Assembly (NCBI RefSeq): GCF_001425305.1
Contig: NZ_LMEE01000001.1
Coordinates: 694,646-758,645, forward strand
Source: Phenylobacterium sp. Root1290
Lineage (GTDB): Bacteria > Pseudomonadota > Alphaproteobacteria > Caulobacterales > Caulobacteraceae
Direction of reading: 5' to 3'
Length of the DNA stretch: 64,000 nt
Numbering within the stretch: the first letter of the stretch is position 1; the number at the start of each line of letters is the position of its first letter. Below, piece by piece: positions 1-9,897 of the stretch. Position numbers and translations under genes: made by a program. Below the pieces are notes generated by a model. That model did no database searches and was not told where the DNA came from. It saw only the letters and a program-made list of their open reading frames with translations.

Positions 1-759
1 TCGGCCTATTACGAACACGCCTATCTTGCCCGTCTGATGGGTTGCCCGCTGGTCGAGGGCCGCGACCTCGTGGTGCACGACAACATGGTCTACATGCGGA
101 CCACGACCGGTCTGCGACGGATCGACGTGATCTATCGACGGGTCGACGACGATTTCATCGATCCCCTCACCTTCCGGCGGGATTCCGCGCTGGGGTCGGC
201 CGGCCTCTTCAACGCCTATCGGGCCGGCAATGTGGTGATCTGCAATGCGCCGGGGACGGGCGTCGCGGACGACAAGGCGGTCTACGCCTACGTCCCGGCC
301 ATCATCCGCTACTACCTGGGCGAAGACGCGATCCTGCCGAACATCGAGACCTATCTTTGCCGCGAGCCGACCCAGCTCGCACATGTTCTCGGCAACCTCG
401 ACAAGCTCGTCGTGAAGGCCGTGGGCGCCTCGGGCGGGTACGGGATGCTCATCGGGCCCCACGCCAGCCGCCAGGAGCGCGAGGCCTTCGCCGCGGCGAT
501 CGCCGCCGACCCGGCCAACTACATCGCTCAGCCGACCATCCAGCTGTCGACGGCGCCCTGCCTGGTCGATGGCGAGATCGAACCGCGCCACGTGGACCTG
601 CGGCCATTCATTCTTTCGGGGGAAAAGATCGTCGTGACGCCGGGCGCACTCACGCGCGTCGCTCTCAAGAAGGGTTCCCTGGTCGTCAACTCCAGCCAAG
701 GCGGGGGCTCCAAAGACACCTGGGTCCTCGAATCCGCGCCGTCGGAGACCCAGCCATGA
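1..759 (+). CDS. Circularly permuted ATP-grasp family protein, 3' part (5' end outside window)
   Basis: The frame is open from base 1 and ends with TGA at 757-759, so only the C-terminal ~252 residues are visible. The opening residues ([12 protein letters not shown], then EGRDLVV) and the later [14 protein letters not shown] and [10 protein letters not shown] segments are typical of the circularly permuted ATP-grasp proteins (DUF404/DUF407 type). These are thought to be amide-bond-forming ligases of unknown substrate. The ATG at 37 is internal to the conserved domain and is not the real start. The stop overlaps the start of the alpha-E gene, so the two are translationally coupled. The family is clear; the substrate is unknown. 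Confidence 0.88.
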   Translation, partial: SAYYEHAYLARLMGCPLVEGRDLVVHDNMVYMRTTTGLRRIDVIYRRVDDDFIDPLTFRRDSALGSAGLFNAYRAGNVVICNAPGTGVADDKAVYAYVPAIIRYYLGEDAILPNIETYLCREPTQLAHVLGNLDKLVVKAVGASGGYGMLIGPHASRQEREAFAAAIAADPANYIAQPTIQLSTAPCLVDGEIEPRHVDLRPFILSGEKIVVTPGALTRVALKKGSLVVNSSQGGGSKDTWVLESAPSETQP

Positions 760-1688
760 TGCTCGCCCGTGTCGCCGACAGCCTCTACTGGATCGGCCGC
801 TACGTCGAACGGGCCGAGCACTTGTGCCGTCTGTCGGACGTCATGCTCAACGCCACCCTCGACCGCAACGAGGCGGCCGGCCTGGTCTCGCGCATCGTAC
901 TTTCCGCGGTCGGCGATGCTGAGCTGCACAGCGCCGACGATCCCTACCAGCTGGCCATGGCGCTTGCCTTGGACCGCAATGACGGCGGCTCCATCGTCTC
1001 CTCGCTGTCGCGCGCCCGCGAGAACGCCCGCCAGGTGCGCGACCAGATCACGACCGAGACCTGGGAGCGGCTCAACCTCGTCCACCTGCGGGTCACCGGC
1101 CATGATGCGCCCCGCGCCTTCAACGACGGCGCTTCGGCGTTCCTGCACGACATCATCGCCGACCTGCACCTCTTCAAGGGCGCTGCGGACGCCACGATGA
1201 GCCATGGCGAGGGCTGGCGCTTCCTGCTGCTTGGCGTGCACCTGGAGCGCGCGCAACTGATCGGGCGGCTGCTGGAGGCCTGTTTCGGCGTCCGCCGCGC
1301 GCCCGACGATCACATGGCGCTGATGAGTGTGCTGCGGATGAGCTGCGCGCTGGAGCCTTACCTGCGACGCTTCACGTCCGACGTTCAGGGGCGCAAGGTC
1401 CTGGAGTTCCTGCTGCTGGACGAGGAGTTTCCACGCTCGATGCGTTTCTGCACTGCGCGGATCGAGGAGTATCTGGGCTCGGCTGCCCGCCCGGCCGAGG
1501 CCAGCAGCCATACGGCGCCGGAACGGCTCGCGGGGCGTCTGCGCGCCCGGCTGCAGTATGCGGACATGGAAGAATTCGACGGGGCCAGCGGCCTGATCGC
1601 CAGCGTTCTCGACGACTGCGCCGCGCTGCATCAGTCGATCTACGATACCTTCGTCGCCTACTCCCTCGAAACCCGGCTGCCGGCTTAA
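756..1688 (+). CDS. Alpha-E domain protein (DUF403)
   Basis: A 310-residue, largely helical protein beginning [22 protein letters not shown], the family's usual N-terminus. The start was placed at the ATGATG overlapping the ATP-grasp stop because that is where family similarity begins; the frame stays open upstream without similarity. Alpha-E proteins almost always sit between a permuted ATP-grasp and a transglutaminase-like gene, as here, and are thought to act with them in a peptide ligation or peptide-tag process. No catalytic motif is evident, so its role is inferred from context. Confidence 0.9.
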   Translation: MMLARVADSLYWIGRYVERAEHLCRLSDVMLNATLDRNEAAGLVSRIVLSAVGDAELHSADDPYQLAMALALDRNDGGSIVSSLSRARENARQVRDQITTETWERLNLVHLRVTGHDAPRAFNDGASAFLHDIIADLHLFKGAADATMSHGEGWRFLLLGVHLERAQLIGRLLEACFGVRRAPDDHMALMSVLRMSCALEPYLRRFTSDVQGRKVLEFLLLDEEFPRSMRFCTARIEEYLGSAARPAEASSHTAPERLAGRLRARLQYADMEEFDGASGLIASVLDDCAALHQSIYDTFVAYSLETRLPA

Positions 1689-1701
1689 GCGGACCTGATC
1701 A

Positions 1702-2679
1702 ATGCTTCTCGAAGTGCGGCACGTCACCCAGTATCACTACGCCGAAACCGTGCGCGAAAGCGTCATGGAGGTGTGGATGCAGCCGCAGAAGGCCGCAAGG
1801 CAGCGCCTTGTCTCATTCGACCTGGAGGTCGACCCGGCCGCGCAGCTGTTCTCGTATGCCGACCCGTTTGGAAACGCGGTCTACCACTTCGACGTGCCCC
1901 AGCCTCACGACCGCCTGCGGATAGTCGCCAGCGCCGCGGTCGAGACGCAGGCCCCTCCCGCGCTCCCAGACGCGCTCGACCTTGGGGAGTGGGATCGCCT
2001 GCGCAGCGACTTCGTCCGCGGCGAGAACTTCGATTTCCTGACTCACGGCGGGTTCGCCGTCGAGACTGACGCTCTGCGCGCCTATGTCGCCGCCCACAAT
2101 CTGGACGAACTGCGCCGTCGCGATCCACTGAGCGCGGCGCGATCGCTCTCCGAGACGATCTACACCTCGTTCGGCTATGAGCAGGGTGTCACCCATGCCG
2201 ACAGCCCGATCGACCTGGCGCTGGGAGCCGGCCGAGGCGTTTGCCAGGACTTCGCGCACATCATGATCGCGATCTGCCGCAGTTGGGGCGTGCCAGCGCG
2301 ATATGTGTCAGGCTACCTCTTCACCGACCGTCAGGCCGGAGACCGATCTGATCCCGACGCAACCCACGCCTGGGTGGAGGTCTTCCTCCCCTCGCTGCGC
2401 TGGGTCGGGTTCGATCCCACCAACAACGTCATGGCCGGTGAGCGCCACATCGCCGCCGCCGTGGGGCGCGACTATGACGACGTGCCGCCCTCGCGGGGGG
2501 TCTACAAGGGCGACGCCGAGAGCCAGTTGGTCGTGGGCGTGTCGGTGCGGCGGGCAAGAGCTGCTCCGACCGAACCTGAGTTTATCCGGATGGCGCAGCC
2601 ATCATTCGCGCGCGGCGGCCGTCGGCGACCTGCCGGCGTGCCTGCCTATGACCAGCAGCAGCAGCAACAGCAGCAGTAG
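1702..2679 (+). CDS. Transglutaminase-like cysteine peptidase family protein
   Basis: A 325-residue protein with an N-terminal beta-rich transglutaminase-associated domain (about residues 1-80) and a transglutaminase core. The likely catalytic triad is Cys181 (in GVCQDFAH), His222 (in ATHAWVEV) and Asp238 (in GFDPTN). It starts 13 bases after the alpha-E stop and completes the ATP-grasp/alpha-E/transglutaminase operon; in such systems it is the likely peptidase or amidase partner. The C-terminus ends in a run of eight or nine glutamines encoded by a CAG/CAA repeat just before the stop, which is not part of the fold. The substrate is unknown. Confidence 0.9.
   Translation: MLLEVRHVTQYHYAETVRESVMEVWMQPQKAARQRLVSFDLEVDPAAQLFSYADPFGNAVYHFDVPQPHDRLRIVASAAVETQAPPALPDALDLGEWDRLRSDFVRGENFDFLTHGGFAVETDALRAYVAAHNLDELRRRDPLSAARSLSETIYTSFGYEQGVTHADSPIDLALGAGRGVCQDFAHIMIAICRSWGVPARYVSGYLFTDRQAGDRSDPDATHAWVEVFLPSLRWVGFDPTNNVMAGERHIAAAVGRDYDDVPPSRGVYKGDAESQLVVGVSVRRARAAPTEPEFIRMAQPSFARGGRRRPAGVPAYDQQQQQQQQ
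2650..2679 (+). repeat. CAG/CAA trinucleotide run encoding a C-terminal polyglutamine tail
   Basis: Nearly uninterrupted CAG codons with one CAA form the last codons of the transglutaminase gene. The run is a candidate for slippage length variation, which would change only the tail. The stop of the convergent GNAT gene lies immediately beyond. Confidence 0.8.
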
Positions 2680-2680
2680 G

Positions 2681-3109
2681 TCAGAGGAGCGGGAACGTGA
2701 CCATCACCACGCCCGTGGTCTCCTCTCCGCCGGCCGAGCGATAAGCAGCCCGAGCGGCGGCGTTGTCCTCGTCGGTCAGGACCCAGGCCTCGGTACAGCC
2801 AAGGTCACGGCCGACCACCAGCAACGAATCCAGCATGGTTCGCGCCAGGCCTCGCCGCTGGTGCGACGGGGCGACCCCGACCTCGTTGATCCAAAGCTGG
2901 GGGGGCTTGTCGGGGTGCACGTAGTGAACCGCCGAAGCCATTCCGACGACCAGGTCGTCGTCCAGAGCGACGACCAGATGGTGGCGCGGATCTGCCAGGA
3001 ACTCCGCCCAGAATCTCGGGTCCACGGCCTCGTCGAAGACCTCGGGATCGACCCGAGCCAATACGGCCAGGTCGTTCGGGCCGAGCAGGCGAACAATGAG
3101 CTCGCCCAT
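2681..3109 (-). CDS. GNAT family N-acetyltransferase
   Basis: A 142-residue single-domain GNAT protein. The acetyl-CoA binding motif A is visible as EVGVAPSHQRRGLARTML, followed by a motif B-like segment ending in ARAAYRSAG. The overall form resembles small AAC(3)/AAC(6')-like acetyltransferases, but the substrate cannot be told from sequence. It starts five bases downstream of the cysA stop, so it is probably the last gene of the cysTWA transcript. Its 3' end abuts the transglutaminase gene tail to tail, with one base between stops. Confidence 0.85.
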   Translation of the reverse strand: MGELIVRLLGPNDLAVLARVDPEVFDEAVDPRFWAEFLADPRHHLVVALDDDLVVGMASAVHYVHPDKPPQLWINEVGVAPSHQRRGLARTMLDSLLVVGRDLGCTEAWVLTDEDNAAARAAYRSAGGEETTGVVMVTFPLL

Positions 3110-3114
3110 GCGGG

Positions 3115-4149
3115 CTACTGCGGAAACACGTAGGCGCGGCCGACCAACAGATCGAGCTTCGCGCCAGGCTGAATGTCCGCCACCGATTGCCGGGCGAAGG
3201 CTGCTTCGAGGCGCAGACCACCTGGCGTGACGCCGTCGATACGGGCCACCGCGCCCTGGGGAGCGATGTGGTTGGCGATCAGCGGGAACGTGCCCTCGCC
3301 TCTCGGCGACAGCACCAGTTCATGCGGCCTCACGAAGGCCGCGGCCCGGCCATCGGCGATCCCAGGCGCCGCAAACTCAACGTCGTTCAACCGGAAGCGC
3401 CCGCCCCTGACCTCGCCCTCGAGGCGGTTGGACTCACCGACGAAGCCGGCCACGAACGCGCCGACAGGGTTGTCGTGGATCTCCTGCGGCGTACCGACCT
3501 GTTCGATGGCGCCCTGGTTCAGGATCGCCACGCGGTCGGCCAGTTCGAGGGCCTCCTCCTGATCGTGTGTCACGAAGATCGTGGTGACGCCGGTCGCATC
3601 GTGGATGCGGCGCAATTCCTTGCGCAGCGACTTGCGGACCGTCGCGTCCAGAGCGCCGAACGGCTCGTCGAGAAGCAGAACGCTAGGGTTCACCGCCAAC
3701 GCCCGGGCCAGGGCGACGCGCTGCCTCTGGCCGCCGGACAACTGGGCCGGATAGCGCTTGCCCAGTTCGCCCAGCTCGACCAGCCGCAGCAGCTCATCGA
3801 CCCGCGAGGCGATCTCCGCCTTGCTAGGCTTGGCCGCGCCTTTCCGGACGTCGAGACCGAACGCGACGTTCTTGGCCACGGTCATGTGGCGGAACAGAGC
3901 ATACTGCTGGAACACGAAACCGACCCGCCGCTGGGCGGCGCCCGCGAAGGTCATGTCCTGCTCGCCATAGAGCACCTGGCCGCTGTCGGGGAATTCAAGG
4001 CCCGCGATGACGCGCAACAGCGTCGTCTTTCCCGATCCCGATGGCCCCAACAGAGCCAGAAGCTCGCCGTCGGCGATCTCGAGGCTGACGCTGTTCAGGG
4101 CCGGATAACGACCGAAGGTCTTCCCCACCGACCGGATGGAAATGGTCAT
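3115..4149 (-). CDS. cysA: Sulfate/thiosulfate ABC transporter, ATP-binding subunit
   Basis: ATPase of the sulfate importer, 344 residues. Walker A is GPSGSGKTT, the ABC signature is [15 protein letters not shown], Walker B is [12 protein letters not shown] and the switch histidine is in [10 protein letters not shown]-terminal regulatory (TOBE-like) domain follows from about residue 240. The ATG at 4149 ([13 protein letters not shown]) was chosen because the ABC domain starts there and a longer frame would overlap cysW. Order on the minus strand is cysT-cysW-cysA. No periplasmic sulfate-binding protein gene is present here, so it must be encoded elsewhere. Confidence 0.93.
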   Translation of the reverse strand: MTISIRSVGKTFGRYPALNSVSLEIADGELLALLGPSGSGKTTLLRVIAGLEFPDSGQVLYGEQDMTFAGAAQRRVGFVFQQYALFRHMTVAKNVAFGLDVRKGAAKPSKAEIASRVDELLRLVELGELGKRYPAQLSGGQRQRVALARALAVNPSVLLLDEPFGALDATVRKSLRKELRRIHDATGVTTIFVTHDQEEALELADRVAILNQGAIEQVGTPQEIHDNPVGAFVAGFVGESNRLEGEVRGGRFRLNDVEFAAPGIADGRAAAFVRPHELVLSPRGEGTFPLIANHIAPQGAVARIDGVTPGGLRLEAAFARQSVADIQPGAKLDLLVGRAYVFPQ

Positions 4150-4165
4150 CTGCAGCGTCTCGTAA

Positions 4166-5008
4166 TCAATGACGGCCAGGCCGCGACGGCGGCTGGGCGA
4201 TTTCAAGCAAGGTCTTCAGCACCAGGGTGACGACCGCGAGGAAGCACAGCAACGCTGCGACGGCGAACGCGCCCACGAAGTCATACTCGTTGTAGAGGAT
4301 CTCGACGTGCAGCGGCATGGTGTTGGTCAGGCCGCGGATGTGACCCGACACCACCGAGACTGCCCCGAATTCGCCCATGGCACGCGCGTTGCAGAGCAGC
4401 ACGCCGTAGAGCAGACCCCAGCGGATGTTCGGCGCGGTCACGCTCCAGAACGTACGCAGGCCTGAGGCGCCCATGGAGACAGCCGCCTCCTCTTCGTCGA
4501 CGCCCTGTTCCTGCATCAGCGGGATCAGTTCGCGGGCGACGAACGGGAACGTCACGAAAATCGTGGCGAGGACGATGCCCGGAATTGCGAAGATGATCTT
4601 GATGTCGTGGTCGATCAGCCAGGGGCCAAACCAGCCCTGCGCCCCAAACACCAGGACGTAGATCAGGCCCGCGACGACCGGCGACACCGAGAACGGCAGG
4701 TCGATCAGGGTGATCAGGAACGGCTTCAGCGGAAACTCGTACTTCGCCACCGCCCACGAAGCGCAGATGCCGAACACCACGTTGAACGGCACGGTGATCG
4801 CCGCGGTGATCAAGGTAAGCTTGATCGCGTCGCGGGCGTCTTCGGTTCCGATGGCCTCGAGCGCGGCCGGCAGGCCTCTGCGAAGCGCCTCGAAGAAGAC
4901 CGTCACCATGGGCAGGATGAGCACCGACGCAAGGAACGCGGCGACGATCACGAGGATCAGCACCTTCGCCCAGATCGGATCTTCGGTGGGATGACGCAAA
5001 CGGCTCAC
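4166..5008 (-). CDS. cysW: Sulfate ABC transporter permease CysW
   Basis: Inner-membrane permease of 280 residues with about six transmembrane segments. The cytoplasmic EAA loop that docks on CysA is visible as [17 protein letters not shown]. Its start codon overlaps the 3' end of cysT by four bases, which suggests translational coupling, and cysA follows after 16 bases. The segment [15 protein letters not shown] is typical of CysW rather than of molybdate permeases. Confidence 0.93.
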   Translation of the reverse strand: MSRLRHPTEDPIWAKVLILVIVAAFLASVLILPMVTVFFEALRRGLPAALEAIGTEDARDAIKLTLITAAITVPFNVVFGICASWAVAKYEFPLKPFLITLIDLPFSVSPVVAGLIYVLVFGAQGWFGPWLIDHDIKIIFAIPGIVLATIFVTFPFVARELIPLMQEQGVDEEEAAVSMGASGLRTFWSVTAPNIRWGLLYGVLLCNARAMGEFGAVSVVSGHIRGLTNTMPLHVEILYNEYDFVGAFAVAALLCFLAVVTLVLKTLLEIAQPPSRPGRH

Positions 5009-5871
5009 GCTGCGAGCCTCCGCGCCCAGGCCTGGATGGCGTTGATGACGAACAGCATTAGGAAGGAGACCGACAGCATCACCACCGCGATCGTCGCGGC
5101 GCCGGCATAGTCGTACTGCTCGAGTTCAATGATGATGAGCAGCGGCGCGATCTCCGATTTGTAAGGCATGTTGCCAGCGATGAAGATCACCGAGCCGTAC
5201 TCGCCGACGGCTCGCGCGAAGGCCAGGGCGAAGCCCGTCATCCATGCCGGAGCCAAGGCGGGCAGGATCACGCGCAGGATGGTGTCGAGGCGCGTCGCAC
5301 CCAGGCTCGCCGCAGCTTCCTCGACGTCGGCAGCCAGGTCGCGCATGACCGGCTCGAGCGTGCGGACCACAAAGGGCAAGCCGATGAAGGTCAGGGCGAC
5401 GACCACGCCGAGCGGCGTATAGGCGACCTTCAGGCCCGCCGGCGCCAACAGGGCCCCGATCCAGCCGTTCGGCGCATAGAGCGTCGCCAAGGCGATGCCG
5501 GCGACAGCCGTGGGCAAGGCGAACGGCAGATCGATGATCCCGTTCACAAGGCTCTTCAAGGGAAACTGATAGCGAACCAGCGCCCAGGCCGTGAGCAGGC
5601 CGAAGACACCGTTGATCGCCGCTGCGATCAGCGCCGCGCCGAACGAGAGGCGGTAGGCGGTCAGAGCGCGTTCATTGAAGGCGGCTTGAAAAAATTCCTG
5701 CCAGGACTGCTCGGAGGCCTTCAAGGCCACGGCTGACAGCGGGATGAGGACGATCAGCGAAAGGATCGCCAACGTGACGCCCATCGTCAGGGAGAAGCCG
5801 GGAATCGCAGAGCGCCGCCGGATCAGCGGTCTTCGTGGCGCGACGCGTTCGGTCGGCGAGGTCGCCGTCAT
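5005..5871 (-). CDS. cysT: Sulfate ABC transporter permease CysT (CysU)
   Basis: First gene of the sulfate-import operon, 288 residues with about six transmembrane helices and the permease EAA loop ([18 protein letters not shown]). [18 protein letters not shown] is characteristic of CysT. A basic N-terminal stretch ([13 protein letters not shown]) precedes the first helix. About 170 bases separate it from the divergent hydroxylase-family gene; the operon promoter should lie there, but I could not identify a convincing regulator site or riboswitch. Confidence 0.93.
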   Translation of the reverse strand: MTATSPTERVAPRRPLIRRRSAIPGFSLTMGVTLAILSLIVLIPLSAVALKASEQSWQEFFQAAFNERALTAYRLSFGAALIAAAINGVFGLLTAWALVRYQFPLKSLVNGIIDLPFALPTAVAGIALATLYAPNGWIGALLAPAGLKVAYTPLGVVVALTFIGLPFVVRTLEPVMRDLAADVEEAAASLGATRLDTILRVILPALAPAWMTGFALAFARAVGEYGSVIFIAGNMPYKSEIAPLLIIIELEQYDYAGAATIAVVMLSVSFLMLFVINAIQAWARRLAA

Positions 5872-6042
5872 CGTTACAGCCCCGGTTCAGACGCATAAAC
5901 GCCGAGACGCAAAGTTCGCTGCGTCCGGCCAAGCGTCTGGCTAATTCCCATCGCGCCCATCGACAATATAGTTTTTCTGACACCAGGAAACGAAAGGCTA
6001 AGCCGTTGGCCGCTAGTGTGACGGCTGGACCCCGGAATATTC

Positions 6043-6858
6043 GTGGATACGCTGCCGATGAACCTCAACCGGCTCATGGAGATAGCTCGCTCGCAGGCGA
6101 CAGAGATTCTGATCGTCGGGGTCGTCTTCGCAATCCTCGGCCTGCTGCTGCGCCGGCTGCCGAGCCGGCAGATGCGGGCCGAAACGCGGACCAACGCCGT
6201 CATTCACGTCGTGGATCTGCTCTGCATCGCGCCGCTGATCGGATTGGTGATCGTTGCATTGACGCCGATTCTCGCGACCGGCCCTCTGGCCTTCATCTGG
6301 TCCGCTGCGGGCCCCGGAGCGACCATCGTCGCCGTGCTGCTCATCGGCGACTTCGTCGGATACTGGCGTCACCGGCTGCAACACAGCCCGCTGCTATGGC
6401 CGGCGCACGCCGTTCACCACAGCGACCGAGCGCTGTCGTGGTTCAGCCTCATCCGCATGCACCCCATCGACCGGTTCGGGACCGCCCTGGACACAATCGT
6501 GCTGGCCGCACTGGGCTTTCCGGCCTGGGCGCTGGCGCTGAACGGTCTGGCCCGCCACTACTACGGCTACCTGATCCATGCCGACCTCCCCTGGACGTTC
6601 GGAAAAGTCGATCTGTTGCTGAACTCGCCGGCCATGCATCGCTGGCATCACTCGCGCGACGTTCATGGCAAGAACTTTGCGACCTTGTTCTCGCTCTGGG
6701 ATCGCGCCTTCGGCACCTACTACGCACCGGGCCCCTGCGATGGCCCGCTCGGCATCGACGCCGACATGGGCAAGGGCGTCGTCGGCCAATACCTTTACCC
6801 GCTGAAGGTCTGGTTTGCTCGAAGCGAGCCCAACTCCACGTCCAGCGCGCAACAATAG
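6043..6858 (+). CDS. Sterol desaturase / fatty acid hydroxylase family membrane protein
   Basis: A 271-residue integral membrane di-iron enzyme candidate. The histidine clusters are HRLQH, HAVHH and HRWHHSRD, as expected for the fatty acid hydroxylase superfamily, with hydrophobic segments before and between them. The start could be the GTG at 6043 (weak GGA seven bases upstream) or the ATG at 6058; both precede the first membrane helix. It is monocistronic, between the divergent cysT and the opposite-strand tRNA. The substrate is unknown; bacterial members act on lipids, carotenoids or sterol-like molecules. Confidence 0.85.
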   Translation: MDTLPMNLNRLMEIARSQATEILIVGVVFAILGLLLRRLPSRQMRAETRTNAVIHVVDLLCIAPLIGLVIVALTPILATGPLAFIWSAAGPGATIVAVLLIGDFVGYWRHRLQHSPLLWPAHAVHHSDRALSWFSLIRMHPIDRFGTALDTIVLAALGFPAWALALNGLARHYYGYLIHADLPWTFGKVDLLLNSPAMHRWHHSRDVHGKNFATLFSLWDRAFGTYYAPGPCDGPLGIDADMGKGVVGQYLYPLKVWFARSEPNSTSSAQQ

Positions 6859-6879
6859 CCAACGGCTGCTGAGGAAAGT

Positions 6880-6954
6880 TGGTAGGCCGGGTGAGGTTCG
6901 AACTCACGACCATTCGATTAAAAGTCGAATGCTCTACCACTGAGCTACCGGCCC
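6880..6954 (-). tRNA. tRNA-Lys (anticodon TTT)
   Basis: The minus strand folds into a full cloverleaf of 75 bases including an encoded CCA. It has a seven-pair acceptor stem (one G-U at the first pair), D arm GCTC/GAGC, a five-pair anticodon stem around loop CTTTTAA, and T arm GTGAG/CTCAC with loop TTCGAAC. The anticodon TTT reads lysine AAA/AAG. Confidence 0.97.
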
Positions 6955-7073
6955 ACGTCGCCTCGCCCTAAGGGCGCCGGCGAAGAGGCGCGGACCATAT
7001 GCGGGCGGCTTGTTCGGAGCAAGAGCACTGCTGCAGCTTTCCAACAGCTTGGCGTACGCCTTAGCATCGAGGC

Positions 7074-7658
7074 ATGCGCAACATCCTCCTCGCCTCGATT
7101 CCCGCCTTGCTGCTTGCTGGCTGCGTGACGCCGCCAGCCGATGGTTCGCCCAAGATTCAGACGACGTCCGAGGCCAAGCGCGAAAGCATGCAAGGCGCCG
7201 TGTCTGCGCCGCTACGCGACGTAAACCTGCTGCAGACCAAGATTCCGACGGTGCTTCTTGAAGCCATGGCGGACCCATACCAGCGGCCTCACGCGAGCAC
7301 CTGCGAAGCGATCGCCGCCGCTATCCTGCCCTTGAACGGCGCGCTCGGTGCGGATCTGGACGAGCCGGCAGTGGACGAGGACGACCTGATGGATCGCGGC
7401 AAAGGCGCCGCATTCGGCGCGGTGGCAGGCTTGGCGTCCGATGTGATTCCGTTCCGCGGCTGGGTCCGCAAGCTGTCGGGCGCCGAGCGGCATGACAGCC
7501 TGGTCACCGCCGCCATCACCGCCGGCGGCGTGCGTCGCGCCTATCTGAAGGGCCTGGGCGAGGCCCGCGGCTGTCCGCCGCCAGCGACGCCTTCGCACAT
7601 CCTGACCGGCACGCCGGTCAAGTCTCAGGAACTGAAGCCCCGCTATCCCGTCCGCTGA
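7074..7658 (+). CDS. Putative lipoprotein of unknown function
   Basis: A 194-residue protein with a lipoprotein signal peptide: short basic start, hydrophobic core, and lipobox LLAGC (Cys16). The rest has no motif I recognise. It carries an acidic stretch (DEPAVDEDD) and a glycine/alanine-rich segment around residue 115 ([19 protein letters not shown]) that resembles short membrane-associating segments in envelope proteins. The stop overlaps the 3' end of tgt on the opposite strand by 16 bases. Probably a periplasm-facing, membrane-anchored protein. Confidence 0.75.
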   Translation: MRNILLASIPALLLAGCVTPPADGSPKIQTTSEAKRESMQGAVSAPLRDVNLLQTKIPTVLLEAMADPYQRPHASTCEAIAAAILPLNGALGADLDEPAVDEDDLMDRGKGAAFGAVAGLASDVIPFRGWVRKLSGAERHDSLVTAAITAGGVRRAYLKGLGEARGCPPPATPSHILTGTPVKSQELKPRYPVR

Positions 7659-8758
7659 CGGGCCTTGAAGTCACGGCGGAACTGTTCGAACCGCCCTTCG
7701 GCGATGGCCGCACGCATGGCTGCGGTCAGCGCCTGGAAGTGAGCGATATTGTGCCAGGAGAGCAGCACCTGACCGAGAATTTCCTCAGCCTTAACAAGGT
7801 GATGCAGATAGGCCTTGGAGTACTGCGACGACGCCGGACAATCGCTGGTCTCGTCCAGAGGCGTATCGTCCTCGGCGAAGCGCGCGTTCTTCAGATTGAC
7901 CGCGCCTTCCCAAGTCCAGGCCTGGCCATGACGGCCTGACCGCGTCGGCAGCACGCAGTCGAACATATCGACGCCCCGCGCCACCGCCTCGACCAGGTCG
8001 ATCGGCTTGCCGACGCCCATCAGATAGCGCGGCCGATCGACCGGCAGCATGGCCGGCGCGTAGTCCAGCACCTCGCACATCGCCTCGTGCCCCTCACCGA
8101 CCGCCAGGCCGCCCAGGGCGTAGCCGTCGAAGCCGATCTCGATCAGCCGCTCTGCCGACTCGCGCCGCAGATGTTCGAAGGTGGAGCCCTGCTGGATGCC
8201 GAAGAGCGCCTGGGCGTCGCGGGCGCCAAACGCGTCTTTCGAGCGCTGGGCCCAGCGCGCCGAGAGCTGCATGGCTTGTCGGGCTCGGGCCTCTTCGGCC
8301 GGCCACGCGACGCATTCGTCGAGTTGCATGACGATGTCCGAGCCGAGCAGGTCGGCCTGGATCTCGATGGACCGCTCCGGCGTCAGAACATGCTTGGAGC
8401 CATCGATGTGGCTCTGAAACGCGACCGACTCTTCCGTGACCTTGGCGATCTTGGACAGCGACATCACCTGGAAGCCGCCGGAATCCGTCAGGATCGGGTG
8501 CTCCCAGCGCATGAACTTGTGCAAGCCGCCAAGCCGCGCCACCCGCTCGGCCGTCGGGCGAAGCATCAAGTGATAGGTGTTGCCCAGGATGATGTCGGCC
8601 CCGGTGGAGCGCACCTGATCGACCGTGAGCGCCTTAACGGTCGCAGCCGTGCCGACCGGCATGAAGGCCGGGGTGCGGATGTCCCCGCGGGCGGTCTTCA
8701 GCACGCCGGTGCGCGCCGCCCCGTCGGTGGCGGCGATCTCGAAGGGGAATGCGCCCAC
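7643..8758 (-). CDS. tgt: Queuine tRNA-guanine transglycosylase
   Basis: Exchanges guanine-34 for preQ1 in GUN-anticodon tRNAs. 371 residues with the TIM-barrel signatures: Asp92 in [10 protein letters not shown] (base recognition) and the nucleophile region Asp267 in [15 protein letters not shown]. The start is a GTG whose last base in transcript order is followed by family sequence; it overlaps the queA stop by one base, so queA-tgt is an operon. Oddity: the canonical C-x-C-x2-C zinc cluster reads Ser305-x-Cys307-x2-Ser310, with the downstream His336 kept, so two of three cysteine ligands are missing. Confidence 0.95.
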   Translation of the reverse strand: MGAFPFEIAATDGAARTGVLKTARGDIRTPAFMPVGTAATVKALTVDQVRSTGADIILGNTYHLMLRPTAERVARLGGLHKFMRWEHPILTDSGGFQVMSLSKIAKVTEESVAFQSHIDGSKHVLTPERSIEIQADLLGSDIVMQLDECVAWPAEEARARQAMQLSARWAQRSKDAFGARDAQALFGIQQGSTFEHLRRESAERLIEIGFDGYALGGLAVGEGHEAMCEVLDYAPAMLPVDRPRYLMGVGKPIDLVEAVARGVDMFDCVLPTRSGRHGQAWTWEGAVNLKNARFAEDDTPLDETSDCPASSQYSKAYLHHLVKAEEILGQVLLSWHNIAHFQALTAAMRAAIAEGRFEQFRRDFKARQRTG

Positions 8759-9834
8759 TAGTTGGCCCTCCAGAGCAGGCTGGCGTCGCCGTAGGAATAG
8801 AACCTGTAGCCGTCGGCGATAGCGTGCGCATAAGCCTCGCGCATGGCGCCGACGCCTGCGAAGGCGCTGACCAACATGAACAAAGTCGACTTCGGCAGAT
8901 GGAAGTTGGTCATCAGGCCGTCCGCCGCCCGGAAGCGGTAGCCGGGGGTTATGAAGATCGCCGTCTCGGCGGCGAAGGGGCGAACGACGCCGTCTTCGCC
9001 GGTCGCGCTCTCGATCAGGCGCAGCGACGTGGTGCCGACGCAGATGATCCGGCCGCCGGCGGCCTTGGCCGCGTTGAGCGCCGCGGCGGTCGCGGCGTCG
9101 ACCTCGCCGTACTCGGCGTGCATGCGATGTTCCGACAGGTTTTCGGTCTTCACCGGCAGAAACGTGCCGGCCCCGACATGAAGCGTGACGAACTGCAGCG
9201 CCACGCCCATGGCCTTCAATCGCTCGAGGAGCTGGGGCGTAAAGTGCAGGCCGGCGGTAGGCGCAGCGACCGATCCCTCCTCGTCGGCGTAGACGGTCTG
9301 ATAGTCGGCCTTGTCCTGAGCGTCCTCAGCGCGCTTGGCGGCGATGTAGGGCGGCAGGGGCATGGCGCCGCGCTCGCCGATAGCGGCGTCCAGATCGGGA
9401 CCGGCAAGATCGAAGCCGAGCGTCACCTCGCCGCCCTCGCCCTTCTCGATCACCGTGGCGTCGAGCACGCCAAGCAGGCAGGCGCGGTCGTCGGTCGAGC
9501 CGAACCGGACGCGGTCACCGGGCGCGAGCTTCTTTCCCGGACGCATGAAGGCGGTCCAGCGAGAGGGCGACAAGCGCTTGTGCAGGGTCGCCTCCACCGC
9601 AATGTCGGAGCCCTCGCGGACACGGCGGCCCTTCAATCGAGCGGGAATGACACGCGTGTCGTTCAGCACCAGCACGTCGCCGGCGCGCAGCTCCGCCGGC
9701 AGATCGACGACCGACAAGTCCTGCAACGGACGCCCGGGCGTGACGAGCAGCATGCGCGCGGCGTCGCGCGGCGTCGCCGGCCGCAACGCGATGAGGTCGT
9801 CGGGAAGTTCGAAGTCGAAATCGGCTAGCTGCAT
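8758..9834 (-). CDS. queA: S-adenosylmethionine:tRNA ribosyltransferase-isomerase
   Basis: Transfers and isomerises the ribose of SAM onto preQ1-tRNA to give epoxyqueuosine. 358 residues, near the usual length. It begins [19 protein letters not shown], a typical QueA N-terminus (family consensus FDFELPxxLIAxxP), and contains [10 protein letters not shown] and [20 protein letters not shown], both highly conserved. It is coupled to tgt by a one-base overlap, so two consecutive queuosine steps are made from one transcript. Confidence 0.96.
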   Translation of the reverse strand: MQLADFDFELPDDLIALRPATPRDAARMLLVTPGRPLQDLSVVDLPAELRAGDVLVLNDTRVIPARLKGRRVREGSDIAVEATLHKRLSPSRWTAFMRPGKKLAPGDRVRFGSTDDRACLLGVLDATVIEKGEGGEVTLGFDLAGPDLDAAIGERGAMPLPPYIAAKRAEDAQDKADYQTVYADEEGSVAAPTAGLHFTPQLLERLKAMGVALQFVTLHVGAGTFLPVKTENLSEHRMHAEYGEVDAATAAALNAAKAAGGRIICVGTTSLRLIESATGEDGVVRPFAAETAIFITPGYRFRAADGLMTNFHLPKSTLFMLVSAFAGVGAMREAYAHAIADGYRFYSYGDASLLWRAN

Positions 9835-9897
9835 GGACGCGCTTGAAGCGCACGGGCGAACGCACCCGTCAAGCGCTGCAGCATGTAAGCTCGCCTC

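Noticed and set aside
2650-2679. CAG repeat as a CRISPR or regulatory repeat
   Set aside because: It is a three-base run within a coding frame, with no spacers.
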